Shown: positions 24,060-32,523 of the stretch, piece after piece
Layout of the letters: the number at the start of each line of letters is the position of its first letter
Numbering within the stretch: position 1 is the stretch's first letter
Assembly: GCA_051001215.1 (NCBI GenBank)
Contig: JBPCNP010000069.1
Span: forward strand, 1-47,344
Length of the DNA: 47,344 nt
Origin: DATAQC01 sp051001215
GTDB taxonomy: Bacteria; Actinomycetota; Acidimicrobiia; Acidimicrobiales; AC-14
Direction: 5' to 3'
The notes under the pieces: model-generated
Databases searched by the model: none
Told to the model about the DNA's origin: nothing
Seen by the model: the letters and a program-made list of their open reading frames with translations, nothing else
Program-made: the position numbers and the translations under genes

Positions 24060-24599
24060 TCAAAGCCAACCGATGCGGGCAGAGACGAGGTTCTCGTCCG
24101 TGCCGGGTCGGCCGAGCTCTCCCGCCTCGACCTGCTCGAGCAATCGCCCGGCGGCGGCCATGATCTCGGGGACAGCTCCTCGCAATGCGGAAGGATCACC
24201 GCTTCCCACTTCTGCCGAGGCGATGCCGGCGTCGTCGAGAAGCCCCTCGAGATCGCCGAGGTGCTCGCCCACCCATGCCAGGGGACGGGCCGAGAGGGCG
24301 GCCTCGAACCGGCGCTGCCCCGGCTCCCATCCCTCGAATCGCGGGTGGTGATGGGCCCGGTCCAAGCTCCCGGGCTCGCTGGCCACCGACTCGAGGAGGT
24401 CGGCCCTCCAGATGGGGCGGTCGACGGCGATCGGCTGGGCCGAGTAGACGGAGCCTCTCAACTCACCGCGATCGAGGAACCGCACTTCGAGACGTACGCC
24501 GCGCTCAGGGCCGTCCTGGCCCTCCTCGGGATCGGGATTGACGAAGTAGAGGTCGCTCACCACCACACCGATCTTTTCGAAGCCAAAGGCGTAGAGCAC
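24060..24599 (-). CDS. Conserved protein of unknown function upstream of the phosphoribulokinase
   Basis: 179 residues from GTG 24597-24599. The sequence looks coding and folded: GFEKIGVVVSDLYFVNPDPE, EVRFLDRGELRGSVYSAQPI, RPIWRADLLESVASEPGSLD, AHHHPRFEGWEPGQRRFEA, with a helical C-terminus. I recall similar proteins as uncharacterised actinobacterial families but cannot name a domain. The HHHP and DRAHHHPRF segment could bind metal. It is probably cotranscribed with the kinase gene that follows. Confidence 0.7.
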   Translation of the reverse strand: MLYAFGFEKIGVVVSDLYFVNPDPEEGQDGPERGVRLEVRFLDRGELRGSVYSAQPIAVDRPIWRADLLESVASEPGSLDRAHHHPRFEGWEPGQRRFEAALSARPLAWVGEHLGDLEGLLDDAGIASAEVGSGDPSALRGAVPEIMAAAGRLLEQVEAGELGRPGTDENLVSARIGWL

Positions 24600-24904
24600 G
24601 ACGCTCCTTTGGGCCGACGTGGCCGGGCCAACGTGGCGATCGGGTGAGAGTCGCGCTCACCCTATCGGCGCGTCGGTGCGTCGGCGATCGCACCGCCGGG
24701 ACGCCGCATGCAGACATGGCGGCGGCGGCGGCGGCGGGCACGAGGAGGCCCGCTGCGGTCCTACCATGGCGGTCCCGTCGCCCCGTGGCCCTCCCCGGGA
24801 TCATTGGCGGTGATCGGGCATGACGCAAAAGGCTGAAGCGAGGAACCTCCCCATGGTCGACGAGCTGGCATCGTGTTGCTGATCACGTGTGACCGGCTGG
24901 TCCC
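24600..24904. other. Divergent intergenic region
   Basis: 305 bases between the leftward partner/kinase operon and the rightward repeat protein. It presumably holds both promoters. It includes a run of about six GGC triplets (24718-24735). I cannot identify -35/-10 elements with confidence. Confidence 0.4.
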
Positions 24905-27124
24905 GTGAGCCGTCGATCTCGTTCCCGCAGGGTTCCCCGGACACCGGATACCAGCGCGGCCGAGAGCGGCGGTACGGCATCGTCGGAGGGAGCCGACGGC
25001 CACTGGGACCCCATCGCCCTGCCGGACACCGATTTTGGAGGTTCTTCCGCCACTAGGTGGGCCGAAGGCACCGAGGTGCGGGATCCGGCCACGCAGGCGC
25101 CCCCAGGCGGGACTCCGCCTGCGTCGGAACCACGGGTGGTGGTCGGAGCAGCCGGCGACGACATGACGCCCCTCCTGGACCCGCCGGGATTCGAGCCCGA
25201 GGCGGGCGAGCGACGCGCCGACGTCGAACTCGACCCCCGACAGTTGCGGGAAGCTGCGGAGCGCGATCGTGCCCATGCTGCTAGTCTGCGGGCCGCCACC
25301 GAGGCGGCCGCCGACCGGTATCGCCTTCGTGCTGCGACGGCGGTTGCCGAGGCGGAGCGGCGCGTGGCGGAGTTGCGCGCTGCCTGCGACGCCGATGTCA
25401 TGCGTTCGCTGGAGGACGCCGAGCGCGACTGTGAGCGGGCCGCGACCCTGCGTTCCGAGGCCGAGGCGGAGGCGGCGGCGTGGCGAGCGGCCGCCGAGAC
25501 TGACGCGTCCCGTCTGCGGGAGGCGGCCTCAGCCGAAGCGGAGCACCTGCGCCAGGCCGCAGTCGCTGAGGCGGCAAAGGTGCAGGAGGCGGCCGCGGCG
25601 GACGCCGCCAGGCTGCGCCAGGCCGCCGTGCGCGACCGTCAGCGCGCCGCGGCCCTGGCGACCGAGGTCCGGGTGGCCGCCGAGGCCGAGATGGCCCGGT
25701 CCCGGGAGGCGGCCGATCACGACAGGGAGCTGGCCGAGGCCATGCTGGCCGATGCCGAGATCCGGGCGGCAGAGACGCGGGCTTCGGCCGAGGCGGACAC
25801 GGCGCAGTCCCGCCCGTTCGGAGAGGGCGAGGAGGAGGGTGGCCATTCCGACGATGCCGAACTGCTGGCGACGCGACGGCGCCGACGGGCGACGGCGTTG
25901 CTGGCTGATGCCGTCGGCCAGGTGGCGCGGCTGCGCGACACGGCATCGGCGGACGCCCAGCGCGCCCGAGAGGCAGCCGACCACGATCTGGAACAGGCCG
26001 AGGTCTTCCTGCTGGAGGCAGAGACCAAGGCCGACCAGTTGCGAGCGACAGCGACCGCCGATGCCGCGCAGATCCGGGAGGCCGCGAACGCCGACGCCGC
26101 GCAGGTCCGGGAGGCAGCCGACCAGGACCGGCAGCAGGCGGCCACCCTCCTGACCGAGGCCGACACCCAGGCGGCGCAGGTGCTCGCCGCGGCCGAAGCC
26201 GGTGCCGCCCGCATCCATGAGGTGGCCGAGCACTACCTCGACCACGCCGAGACGTTCTTGGCTGTGGCCGAGGCCCAGGCCAGCGAACTGCGTGTCAGCG
26301 CCGAGGCCGAAGTCACGCGGGCACGGAAGGCCGCAGAGGCCGATCGGGAGCAGGCGGCCGCCCTTCTGGCCGAGGCCGTTGCCCATGCCTCCCAGGTGGG
26401 GGCCGACGCCGACAGGGAGCGCGAAGCCTGCCGGGTCGACCGAGACCGGGCCGCCGCCGTCCTCGTCGAGGCCCGGGCGACGGCCGAGGCCGAGGCCGAG
26501 GCGCTACGGACCGCAGCCGCCAAAGAACGGGCCCAGGTCGAGGCCGAGGCCACGGAGCTGCGGACCGACGCTGGTCACGACCGTGCTCAGGCTGCTACAA
26601 CGTTGGCAGAGGCCAAAGCCGAGGCCGCCCGAGCACGTGAAGCTGCCGAGTTCGACCGAGACGCAGCCGGCGCCCTCGTGACCGACGCCGAGGCTCGAGC
26701 GGCCGAGTTCGTCACCGCCGCGCAAAGCGACGCAGCCCGAGCACGTGAAGCTGCCGAGCGGTCCCGAGAGGCGGCCGGCGCCGTCGTCGCCGAGGCCGAG
26801 GCTCGGGCGGCGGCGTTGATCATCGCCGCTGAAGGTGATGCGGCCCGGGTACGTGAAGCTGCCGAGCCCGACGCCGACCGGGCCGTGCCCGCTCCGGCCG
26901 TGGGGGAGTGGGCTTTCGGAGGTGAGTCGGCCGGCGAGCGTGCGCCTGCGCCGGACCCCGCGACCGATGGTGTCCGGCGACCCTCAGGTGCCGCCCCCCC
27001 GGTGGAGCCCGGACGATCGGCTCGAGCCACGGCCGCCCGGCGAGCCCGGCGGGCGGCCGACCATCACCTCGAGCGGGCCGCGGCGCTGCTGGAAGGCGGC
27101 GAACGCGAGCCGGAACGACGCTGA
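24905..27124 (+). CDS. Alanine-rich coiled-coil protein built of 36-residue repeats
   Basis: 739 residues from a GTG. After a disordered, basic then acidic N-terminus (1-105), residues 110-660 are almost entirely Ala, Glu, Arg, Asp and Leu, arranged as repeats of 36 residues. The repeat pattern is REAA-x-x-DR-x-x-A-x-x-L-x-x-EA, with clean copies at 27-residue-core segments around 365, 412, 448, 484, 602 and 638. 36 residues equal ten turns of an ordinary alpha helix. There is no membrane segment or signal. The C-terminus is basic (RATAARRARRAADHH). It resembles actinobacterial cytoskeletal-like proteins such as Scy or FilP in composition only. Confidence 0.75.
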   Translation: MSRRSRSRRVPRTPDTSAAESGGTASSEGADGHWDPIALPDTDFGGSSATRWAEGTEVRDPATQAPPGGTPPASEPRVVVGAAGDDMTPLLDPPGFEPEAGERRADVELDPRQLREAAERDRAHAASLRAATEAAADRYRLRAATAVAEAERRVAELRAACDADVMRSLEDAERDCERAATLRSEAEAEAAAWRAAAETDASRLREAASAEAEHLRQAAVAEAAKVQEAAAADAARLRQAAVRDRQRAAALATEVRVAAEAEMARSREAADHDRELAEAMLADAEIRAAETRASAEADTAQSRPFGEGEEEGGHSDDAELLATRRRRRATALLADAVGQVARLRDTASADAQRAREAADHDLEQAEVFLLEAETKADQLRATATADAAQIREAANADAAQVREAADQDRQQAATLLTEADTQAAQVLAAAEAGAARIHEVAEHYLDHAETFLAVAEAQASELRVSAEAEVTRARKAAEADREQAAALLAEAVAHASQVGADADREREACRVDRDRAAAVLVEARATAEAEAEALRTAAAKERAQVEAEATELRTDAGHDRAQAATTLAEAKAEAARAREAAEFDRDAAGALVTDAEARAAEFVTAAQSDAARAREAAERSREAAGAVVAEAEARAAALIIAAEGDAARVREAAEPDADRAVPAPAVGEWAFGGESAGERAPAPDPATDGVRRPSGAAPPVEPGRSARATAARRARRAADHHLERAAALLEGGEREPERR

Positions 27125-27143
27125 GCCCGAGGCCGCCGGGCGG

Positions 27144-27833
27144 CTACGCGTCGTCGAGCGCCTGCGGAGCCGCCAGCCGGCGCCGCAGTTCGACGTGCAC
27201 CGCCGGGCCGGCGATCTCCTCGATCTCCGCTCCCAGGGAGTCGATCACCGGCCGGTCGCCCACATAGGCCTGTGATCCCTCCGTACAGCACCACGCCATG
27301 GTCGTGCCTTCCTCACCCCAGTCACGGCGGTCCCATCTGCGTACCGTGGCCACCTCGGTGCCGCCGTCACCCACCTGCCAGTCGACCTTGATCGGCAGCT
27401 GCCAGCACACCGACGGCTTCCAATGGATGGGTGACTCCCCCTCGTCGAGGGCAGCGAGGTGGAGGGCACAGCCCGAACCCCCGACGAAACCGGGGCGGTT
27501 GAGGAAGATGCAGGCGCCATCGACGATCCTGGTGGTCAGTCGGGTGGCATCGGCGAAGATCCCCCCTGCGGTCGCCTCCACGTGGTGCTCGAACCGGGCC
27601 GGCTCCAGCGTGCCCGCCAGCGCGCTGATCGTGCGGGCCTCGTCTTCGTCACCCAGGTCGGCTCCGACCGAACAGCAACCCTGACCGAGCTGCTCGGCCG
27701 GCTCCGGGAGAATGCCCTGGCATCCCCGGCCCCAGATGCAGGTCCAGTTCGACCGGAGGAAGGACGTGTCGAAGCGCCAGACAGTGTCGCCGTCGTCGAT
27801 CTCCTCCATCGCCTCGTCCCGCGCCTCTTCCAC
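27144..27833 (-). CDS. Cysteine-rich conserved protein of unknown function
   Basis: 229 residues from GTG 27831-27833. Conserved-looking Cys positions: TCIWGRGCQGI, GQGCCSVGAD, GSGCALHLAA, PSVCWQLPIK and AWCCTEGS. The spacing recalls the YkgJ/DUF3109 type of Cys-cluster proteins thought to bind zinc or an iron-sulfur cluster, but I do not claim membership. No membrane segment is seen. It is convergent with the 36-residue-repeat gene and divergent from rmuC. Confidence 0.7.
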   Translation of the reverse strand: MEEARDEAMEEIDDGDTVWRFDTSFLRSNWTCIWGRGCQGILPEPAEQLGQGCCSVGADLGDEDEARTISALAGTLEPARFEHHVEATAGGIFADATRLTTRIVDGACIFLNRPGFVGGSGCALHLAALDEGESPIHWKPSVCWQLPIKVDWQVGDGGTEVATVRRWDRRDWGEEGTTMAWCCTEGSQAYVGDRPVIDSLGAEIEEIAGPAVHVELRRRLAAPQALDDA

Positions 27834-27923
27834 CGACTGATGCTAAACTAAACCGCCGACTGGAGCCATTCCCGACCGGCTCCAGCATCATGGCTGTCAC
27901 ACCCCGTCTCTAGGCTCGCACCC

Positions 27924-29072
27924 GTGAACCTGGTCATCGTCCTCGCTCTGGTCCTGGTGACGGCCGCCCTCGCTGCGGTGGCGATGCTCCGCCACGAGCG
28001 GGACCGGGCCCGGCGCGTGGTGTCCGAGACGGCCCTTCATCACCGCAGCGATCAGGCCGCCATCGTCGAGGCCGTCATTGCCGTGGCCAACGAACGCCTC
28101 GGCGCCCACCGCGCCCTCGAGGCGCGGGAGCTCGACGCCAGCAAGGCCCTCATCGATCGGGAACTGGGCGAGGTGAGGGGTGAGCTGGCCCGGGTGACCG
28201 AGCTCATGCGTGTCCTCGAGCGCGACCGGGAGCGCAAGTTCGGTGATCTGGCCGGCCAGCTCCGCTTCACCGGCGAACAGACGGCGGCCCTGGCCGAGAC
28301 CACCCGGCAGCTGCGCCAGGCCTTGTCGAGCACCAAGGCCCGCGGCCAGTGGGGCGAGCGCATGGCCGACGACGTCCTGCGCCTGGCCGGGATGATCGAC
28401 GGCGTGAACTACCGCAAGCAGCGGGGTGTCGAAGGCGGGGGCGTTCCGGACTTCACCTTCTTGTTGCCTGCGGGCCAGGTCTGCTATATGGACGTCAAAT
28501 TCCCTCTCGACAACTACGTCCGTTTCGTCGAGGCCGACGCCGATCTCGACCGGCAACGGCACAAGAAGGCCTTTCTGCGCGACGTTCGGCACCGGGTGGC
28601 CGAACTGGCCGAGCGCGACTACTCGGCGGGCGAGGATGCCGTCGACGTGGTGTTGCTCTTCATCCCCAACGAACAACTGTCGTGCTTCATCCAGGAACAC
28701 GATGCCGGAGTGCTCGACGAGGCCATCCGCCGCAACATCGTGCTGTGCTCCCCGCTGACCCTCTTCGCCGTCCTGGCCGTGATTCGCCAGGCGGCCGACA
28801 ACTTCGTGCTGGAGCAACGCTCGAAGGAGGTCCTCGGGCTGTTGGGGGGGTTCAGCAGGCAGTGGGGAAGTTTCGTCGACCAGATGGACAAGCTCGGGCG
28901 CCGCCTCGACGGCGCCCAGCGCGACTTCGAGTCGCTGGCGGGCACGCGTCGCCGCCAATTGCAGCGCCAACTCGATCGCATCGACGATCTGCGCCTCCAC
29001 GGTGGAGCGTCCACCGCGGAAGTCGTCGCCGCAGACTCCAGCGCCGCGGACGCCATGGCCACGGGCGACTAG
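27924..29072 (+). CDS. rmuC: DNA recombination protein RmuC
   Basis: 382 residues. An N-terminal membrane anchor (NLVIVLALVLVTAALAAVAML) is followed by a coiled coil (about 25-125) and the RmuC nuclease-like domain: STKARGQWGERMADDVLRLAGM, PDFTFLLPAGQVCYMDVKFPLDNY, VVLLFIPNEQLSCFIQE, CSPLTLFAVLAVIRQA. The D-x-K of YMDVKFP matches the PD-(D/E)XK core. RmuC limits inversions at short inverted repeats in E. coli. Its stop overlaps the convergent oxidoreductase stop by 4 bases. Confidence 0.95.
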   Translation: MNLVIVLALVLVTAALAAVAMLRHERDRARRVVSETALHHRSDQAAIVEAVIAVANERLGAHRALEARELDASKALIDRELGEVRGELARVTELMRVLERDRERKFGDLAGQLRFTGEQTAALAETTRQLRQALSSTKARGQWGERMADDVLRLAGMIDGVNYRKQRGVEGGGVPDFTFLLPAGQVCYMDVKFPLDNYVRFVEADADLDRQRHKKAFLRDVRHRVAELAERDYSAGEDAVDVVLLFIPNEQLSCFIQEHDAGVLDEAIRRNIVLCSPLTLFAVLAVIRQAADNFVLEQRSKEVLGLLGGFSRQWGSFVDQMDKLGRRLDGAQRDFESLAGTRRRQLQRQLDRIDDLRLHGGASTAEVVAADSSAADAMATGD

Positions 29073-29968
29073 GGGACGAGCAGGATCTTTCCCCGGGTAT
29101 GGCCGGTCTCCAGCAGCTCGTGCACCCGGGCCGCCTCCTCGAGCGGAAAGCGCGCCGTCACCGTCACCTTGACCCGACCGGCGTCGACCAGGGCGGCGAT
29201 CTCGGCCAACCGGGCGGTGGTGACCGATGCCGAGAAGTTGCTCAACTCGACGCCGTCGCGGGCGACCGTGGAGCCGAAGGCGGCGATCGTCACAGCCCGG
29301 CCCCCGTCGCGGAGGGCGGAAACGCATCCCTCCCACGTGGGGCCCCCCACGCAGTCATAGGCCGCGTCGACCTCACCGGTCTCGGCCACCCACTCACCCC
29401 GGTAGTCGAGCACCCGGTCGGCACCAAGGCTGCGCAGGAACTCGTGGTTCGAAGGCTGGGCCGTGGCCGTGACATGAGCGCCCCGCACTTTGGCCAGCTG
29501 CACCACGAAGGTCCCCACGCCACCCGCCGCTCCCGCCACCAGGACCCGATCGCCTTCACTGAGGTGCAGGTGGTCGTCGATGCCCTCGAGGGCGGTGACG
29601 GCGCCGATCGGAACCGCGGCGGCGTCAACCAGGTCGAGCACCGACGGAGACGGTGCCGGTGCCACCTTGGCCACGTCGGCCAGCACGTACTCGGCATAGC
29701 CTCCGGACGGGCTGCCGTAGACGGGTTGGCCGATCGCCAGTGACCCGCCGTTGCCGATGGCCTCGACGACGCCGGAGACCTCGGCGCCGGGGACGTAGGG
29801 GAGCTCCCGGGGTCCGAACAGGCCACGGCGGGCTTTGGTGTCCCACGGGCCCACCCCGGCGGCCGCCACCCTCACCAGCACCTGGCCGGGGCCGGGGGCC
29901 GGCGTGGGCAGCTCGGCCAGGGTCAGCACGGTTGGGTCGCCGAAGGCGGTGACAGTCATGGCTCTCAT
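29069..29968 (-). CDS. NADPH:quinone oxidoreductase-type zinc-independent MDR protein
   Basis: 299 residues of the medium-chain dehydrogenase/reductase superfamily: an N-terminal GroES-like half (MRAMTVTAFGDPTVLTLAELP, YVPGAEVSGVVEAIG) and a Rossmann half with AGAAGGVGTFVVQLAKVRGAHV and the ending GHTRGKILLVP. Catalytic zinc ligands are absent, as in quinone oxidoreductases and enoyl reductases. The substrate is unknown. A second ATG three codons in is an equally good start. Confidence 0.9.
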   Translation of the reverse strand: MRAMTVTAFGDPTVLTLAELPTPAPGPGQVLVRVAAAGVGPWDTKARRGLFGPRELPYVPGAEVSGVVEAIGNGGSLAIGQPVYGSPSGGYAEYVLADVAKVAPAPSPSVLDLVDAAAVPIGAVTALEGIDDHLHLSEGDRVLVAGAAGGVGTFVVQLAKVRGAHVTATAQPSNHEFLRSLGADRVLDYRGEWVAETGEVDAAYDCVGGPTWEGCVSALRDGGRAVTIAAFGSTVARDGVELSNFSASVTTARLAEIAALVDAGRVKVTVTARFPLEEAARVHELLETGHTRGKILLVP

Positions 29969-30033
29969 GGCCCCAGTCGAGCATCCGTAGCGCCGCAGGG
30001 CGAATCTCGGCGAGCTGGTGGTAGAACCGGCCG

Positions 30034-31004
30034 ATGGATCAGCGCACGCTTCGTGACCTCAGCGTTCCCGCCCTCGGCCTCGGCTGCATGGCATGTCGGA
30101 GTTCTACGGGACCGTCGACGACGCCCAGTCGGTGGCGGTGATCCGGCGGGCCCTCGACCTGGGCTGCAACTTCTTGGATACCGCCGACATGTACGGGCCG
30201 TTCACCAACGAGCGCCTGGTCGGCAAGGCGATCGCCGGCCGTCGCCAGGAGGTCGTGCTGGCCACCAAGTTCGGCAACGAGCGCCGGGAGGACGGGTCGT
30301 GGGTGGGTGTCAACGGCACCCCTGCGTACGTGAAGGCGGCGTGCGACGCATCGCTGGAACGCCTCGGCGTCGACCACATCGACCTCTACTACCAGCACCG
30401 CGTCGACACCTCGGTCCCCGTCGAGGACACCGTGGGAGCCATGGCCGACCTGGTGGCTGCGGGCAAGGTCGGTCACCTGGGGCTGTCCGAGGCGGGGACG
30501 GCGACGATCCGCCGGGCCCATGCCGTGTATCCCATCACCGCCCTGCAGACCGAGTACAGCCTGTGGACCCGTTATGTCGAAGCCGAGATCCTCCCGACGG
30601 TCCGCGAGCTGGGTATCGGCTTCGTGGCCTACAGCCCCCTCGGCCGGGGCTTCCTGACCGGGGCCTACCGTTCCACCGCCGACCTGCCCGACGGCGACTC
30701 GCGCCGCGAGAGGTTCCCCCGGTTCGGGGACGAGAACTTCGATCGCAACCTCGCCCTCGTCGACCGGGTGTCGGAGCTGGCCGGCCGCAAGGGCTGCACC
30801 CCGGGCCAGGTGGCCCTCGCATGGGTGGTGGCCCAGGGCGACGACGTCGTGGCCATCCCGGGCACCAAGCGCCTCGCCTACCTGGAGGAGAACGTAGCCG
30901 CCGCCGACATCGCCCTGGACGGCGACGACCTGGCGTGGATCGACGCCAACATCGGGCCGGCCAGTGGTGACCGCTACGCCGACATGGGGACCGTGAACCG
31001 CTGA
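30034..31004 (+). CDS. Aldo/keto reductase with a single-base deletion near its start
   Basis: The frame from ATG 30034 reads DQRTLRDLSVPALGLGCM. It then loses one base: inserting one G after 30090 restores the family sequence GCMGMSEFYG and joins it to the long frame starting at ATG 30093 (303 residues). The long frame has the AKR tetrad: Asp and Tyr in NFLDTADMYG, Lys in VLATKFGNE, His in YYQHRVD. It ends with the NADPH-binding SASQVALAW-like CTPGQVALAWVVAQG and IPGTKRLAYLEEN. If the deletion is real, translation could restart at 30093 but would lose the first strand of the barrel. Confidence 0.85.
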
Positions 31005-31032
31005 GTCCGCCGGCCCCGCAGGCGCCGCTGGC

Positions 31033-32055
31033 ATGAGGTTGCCACGGCGCCACCACGCCCTGCGACGTCACCTGCTGGCGTCACCCGAACGCCTGCCCGT
31101 CGCCTTGTTGGTGTTCGCCCTGGCCTACGGCACCAGCGGCTACATGGTGTTCGAGGGCTTCGGCTTCGTCGACGCGCTGTACATGAGCGTGACCACGCTC
31201 ACCACCGTGGGCTTCGGGGAGGTCCGGCCCCTCGACACGACCGGGCGGGTCTTCACCCTGAGCCTCATCGTCATCGGGATGGCGGCGGTGTTCAGTCTCC
31301 TGGCCGTCTTGACGAGCATGGTGGCGAGCGGTCAGCTAGGCCGGTCGCTGACGAGGAGGAGCATGCGCCAACGGACCCAGGATCTCGAGGACCACTTCGT
31401 CGTGTGCGCCTTCGGGCGCGTCGGGCGCTCGGCGGTCAGAGAGCTCATGACCAAGAAGGCCGACGTGGTCGTGGTCGAGTCCGACGCCGAGCTGGAGCCC
31501 GAGCTGATCGAGGCCGGTATGCCCTACATCCTGGCCGACCCCACCAGCGAGGAGGTGCTGCAGCGGGCAGGTATCGCCAAGGCCAAGGCCCTCGTCTGTG
31601 CCGTCGACTCCGACGCCGTCAACGTGTACATCACGCTGCTCGCTCGGGCCCTGAACCCCGAGCTGTTCATCATCGGACGGGCGTCGAGCACCGAGTCGGT
31701 CGAGGCCCTGCGGCGGGCGGGAAGCGACCGCGTGGTCTCGCCCTACCGCCTCAGCGGGAAACGCATGGCGTCCCTCGCCCTGCGCCCGGCCATGCTTGAG
31801 TTCGTCGACATGGTGAGCGTCTCTCCCGACCTGCGCATCGAGGAGCTGGTGGTCGGGAGCCGGTCGCCGCTGGCCGGGTCGACCGTCCGCAACGCCTGTG
31901 CCCCCTACGACGGCGTGATGATCCTGGCCGTGCGCAGTCCTGACGGGAGCCTGGTCGTACCGCCGAGGGCCGACACCGTCCTGGCCGCCGCCGACCTGCT
32001 GATCGTGGTGGGCCCCATGGACGCCCTGGCCCAGCTGGCCGACAGCGCGGGCTGA
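31033..32055 (+). CDS. Two-TM potassium channel with RCK (TrkA) domains
   Basis: 340 residues. Two membrane segments (PVALLVFALAYGTSGYMVF and FTLSLIVIGMAAVFSLLAVL) flank a pore helix and the selectivity filter TTVGFGEV (residues 58-63). A cytosolic RCK/TrkA-N domain (HFVVCAFGRVGRSAVRELM, a Rossmann fold with GxGxxG-like FGRVG) follows, then a TrkA-C domain (about 260-340, LRIEELVVGSRSPLAGSTV). It should be a ligand-gated K+ channel such as MthK relatives. It starts 28 bases after the aldo/keto reductase. Confidence 0.93.
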   Translation: MRLPRRHHALRRHLLASPERLPVALLVFALAYGTSGYMVFEGFGFVDALYMSVTTLTTVGFGEVRPLDTTGRVFTLSLIVIGMAAVFSLLAVLTSMVASGQLGRSLTRRSMRQRTQDLEDHFVVCAFGRVGRSAVRELMTKKADVVVVESDAELEPELIEAGMPYILADPTSEEVLQRAGIAKAKALVCAVDSDAVNVYITLLARALNPELFIIGRASSTESVEALRRAGSDRVVSPYRLSGKRMASLALRPAMLEFVDMVSVSPDLRIEELVVGSRSPLAGSTVRNACAPYDGVMILAVRSPDGSLVVPPRADTVLAAADLLIVVGPMDALAQLADSAG

Positions 32056-32101
32056 GCCCGGGCCGCGGCGTTACCCTGGGACCAGGTCCACCAGGAGGTG
32101 C

Positions 32102-32422
32102 GTGGTGCTGCACGACCAGATGCTCCGTCCCCTCGAACGCCGTGTCCGCCATCTGGCCGACGAGGGCGTCAACGACGCCGAGATCGGCCGCCGCTTCCGC
32201 CGCAGCCCGGAATGGGCCGGCCGGGTCCGGGCCCTCATCGAGGTGCCCCGCAACGGGACGCGCCTCCAGGGTGACGTGCTGCGGCCGCTCGAGCGGCGGG
32301 TGCTGCGCTGGCGGGCCGGCGGCGCCGAGTTCGATCAGCTGGCAGCCCGTTTCCACCGCTCCGCCGAGTTCCTGCGCCAGGTCGAATCGCTGGCCCACTA
32401 CAAGCTCCAGCCTCCGGACTGA
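32102..32422 (+). CDS. Small protein with duplicated helix-turn-helix
   Basis: 106 residues from GTG 32102. Two related halves both begin with LRPLERRV (residues 8 and 60). Each continues into a helix-turn-helix-like segment: GVNDAEIGRRFRRSPEWAGRV and GAEFDQLAARFHRSAEFLRQV. The segments recall sigma-70 region 4/LuxR HTH. DNA binding is likely, the target unknown. Its stop codon lies directly before a 24-bp minisatellite. Confidence 0.7.
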   Translation: MVLHDQMLRPLERRVRHLADEGVNDAEIGRRFRRSPEWAGRVRALIEVPRNGTRLQGDVLRPLERRVLRWRAGGAEFDQLAARFHRSAEFLRQVESLAHYKLQPPD

Positions 32423-32423
32423 T

Positions 32424-32519
32424 GGCTCCGTGCCCGAACGGAATGCCGGCTCCGTGCCCGAACGGAATGCCGGCTCCGTGCCCGAACGGAATGCCGGCTC
32501 CGTGCCCGAACGGAATGCC
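32424..32519 (+). repeat. 24-bp minisatellite, copy B (non-coding)
   Basis: Four perfect units (32424-32447, 32448-32471, 32472-32495, 32496-32519) identical to those at 15047-15118. They fill the gap between the stop of the HTH gene (32422) and the stop of the convergent surface-protein gene (32524). Confidence 0.97.
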
Positions 32520-32523
32520 GGCG

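Noticed and set aside
15047..32519. The 24-bp repeats considered as CRISPR arrays
   Set aside because: The units abut directly with no spacers, and no cas genes are present.
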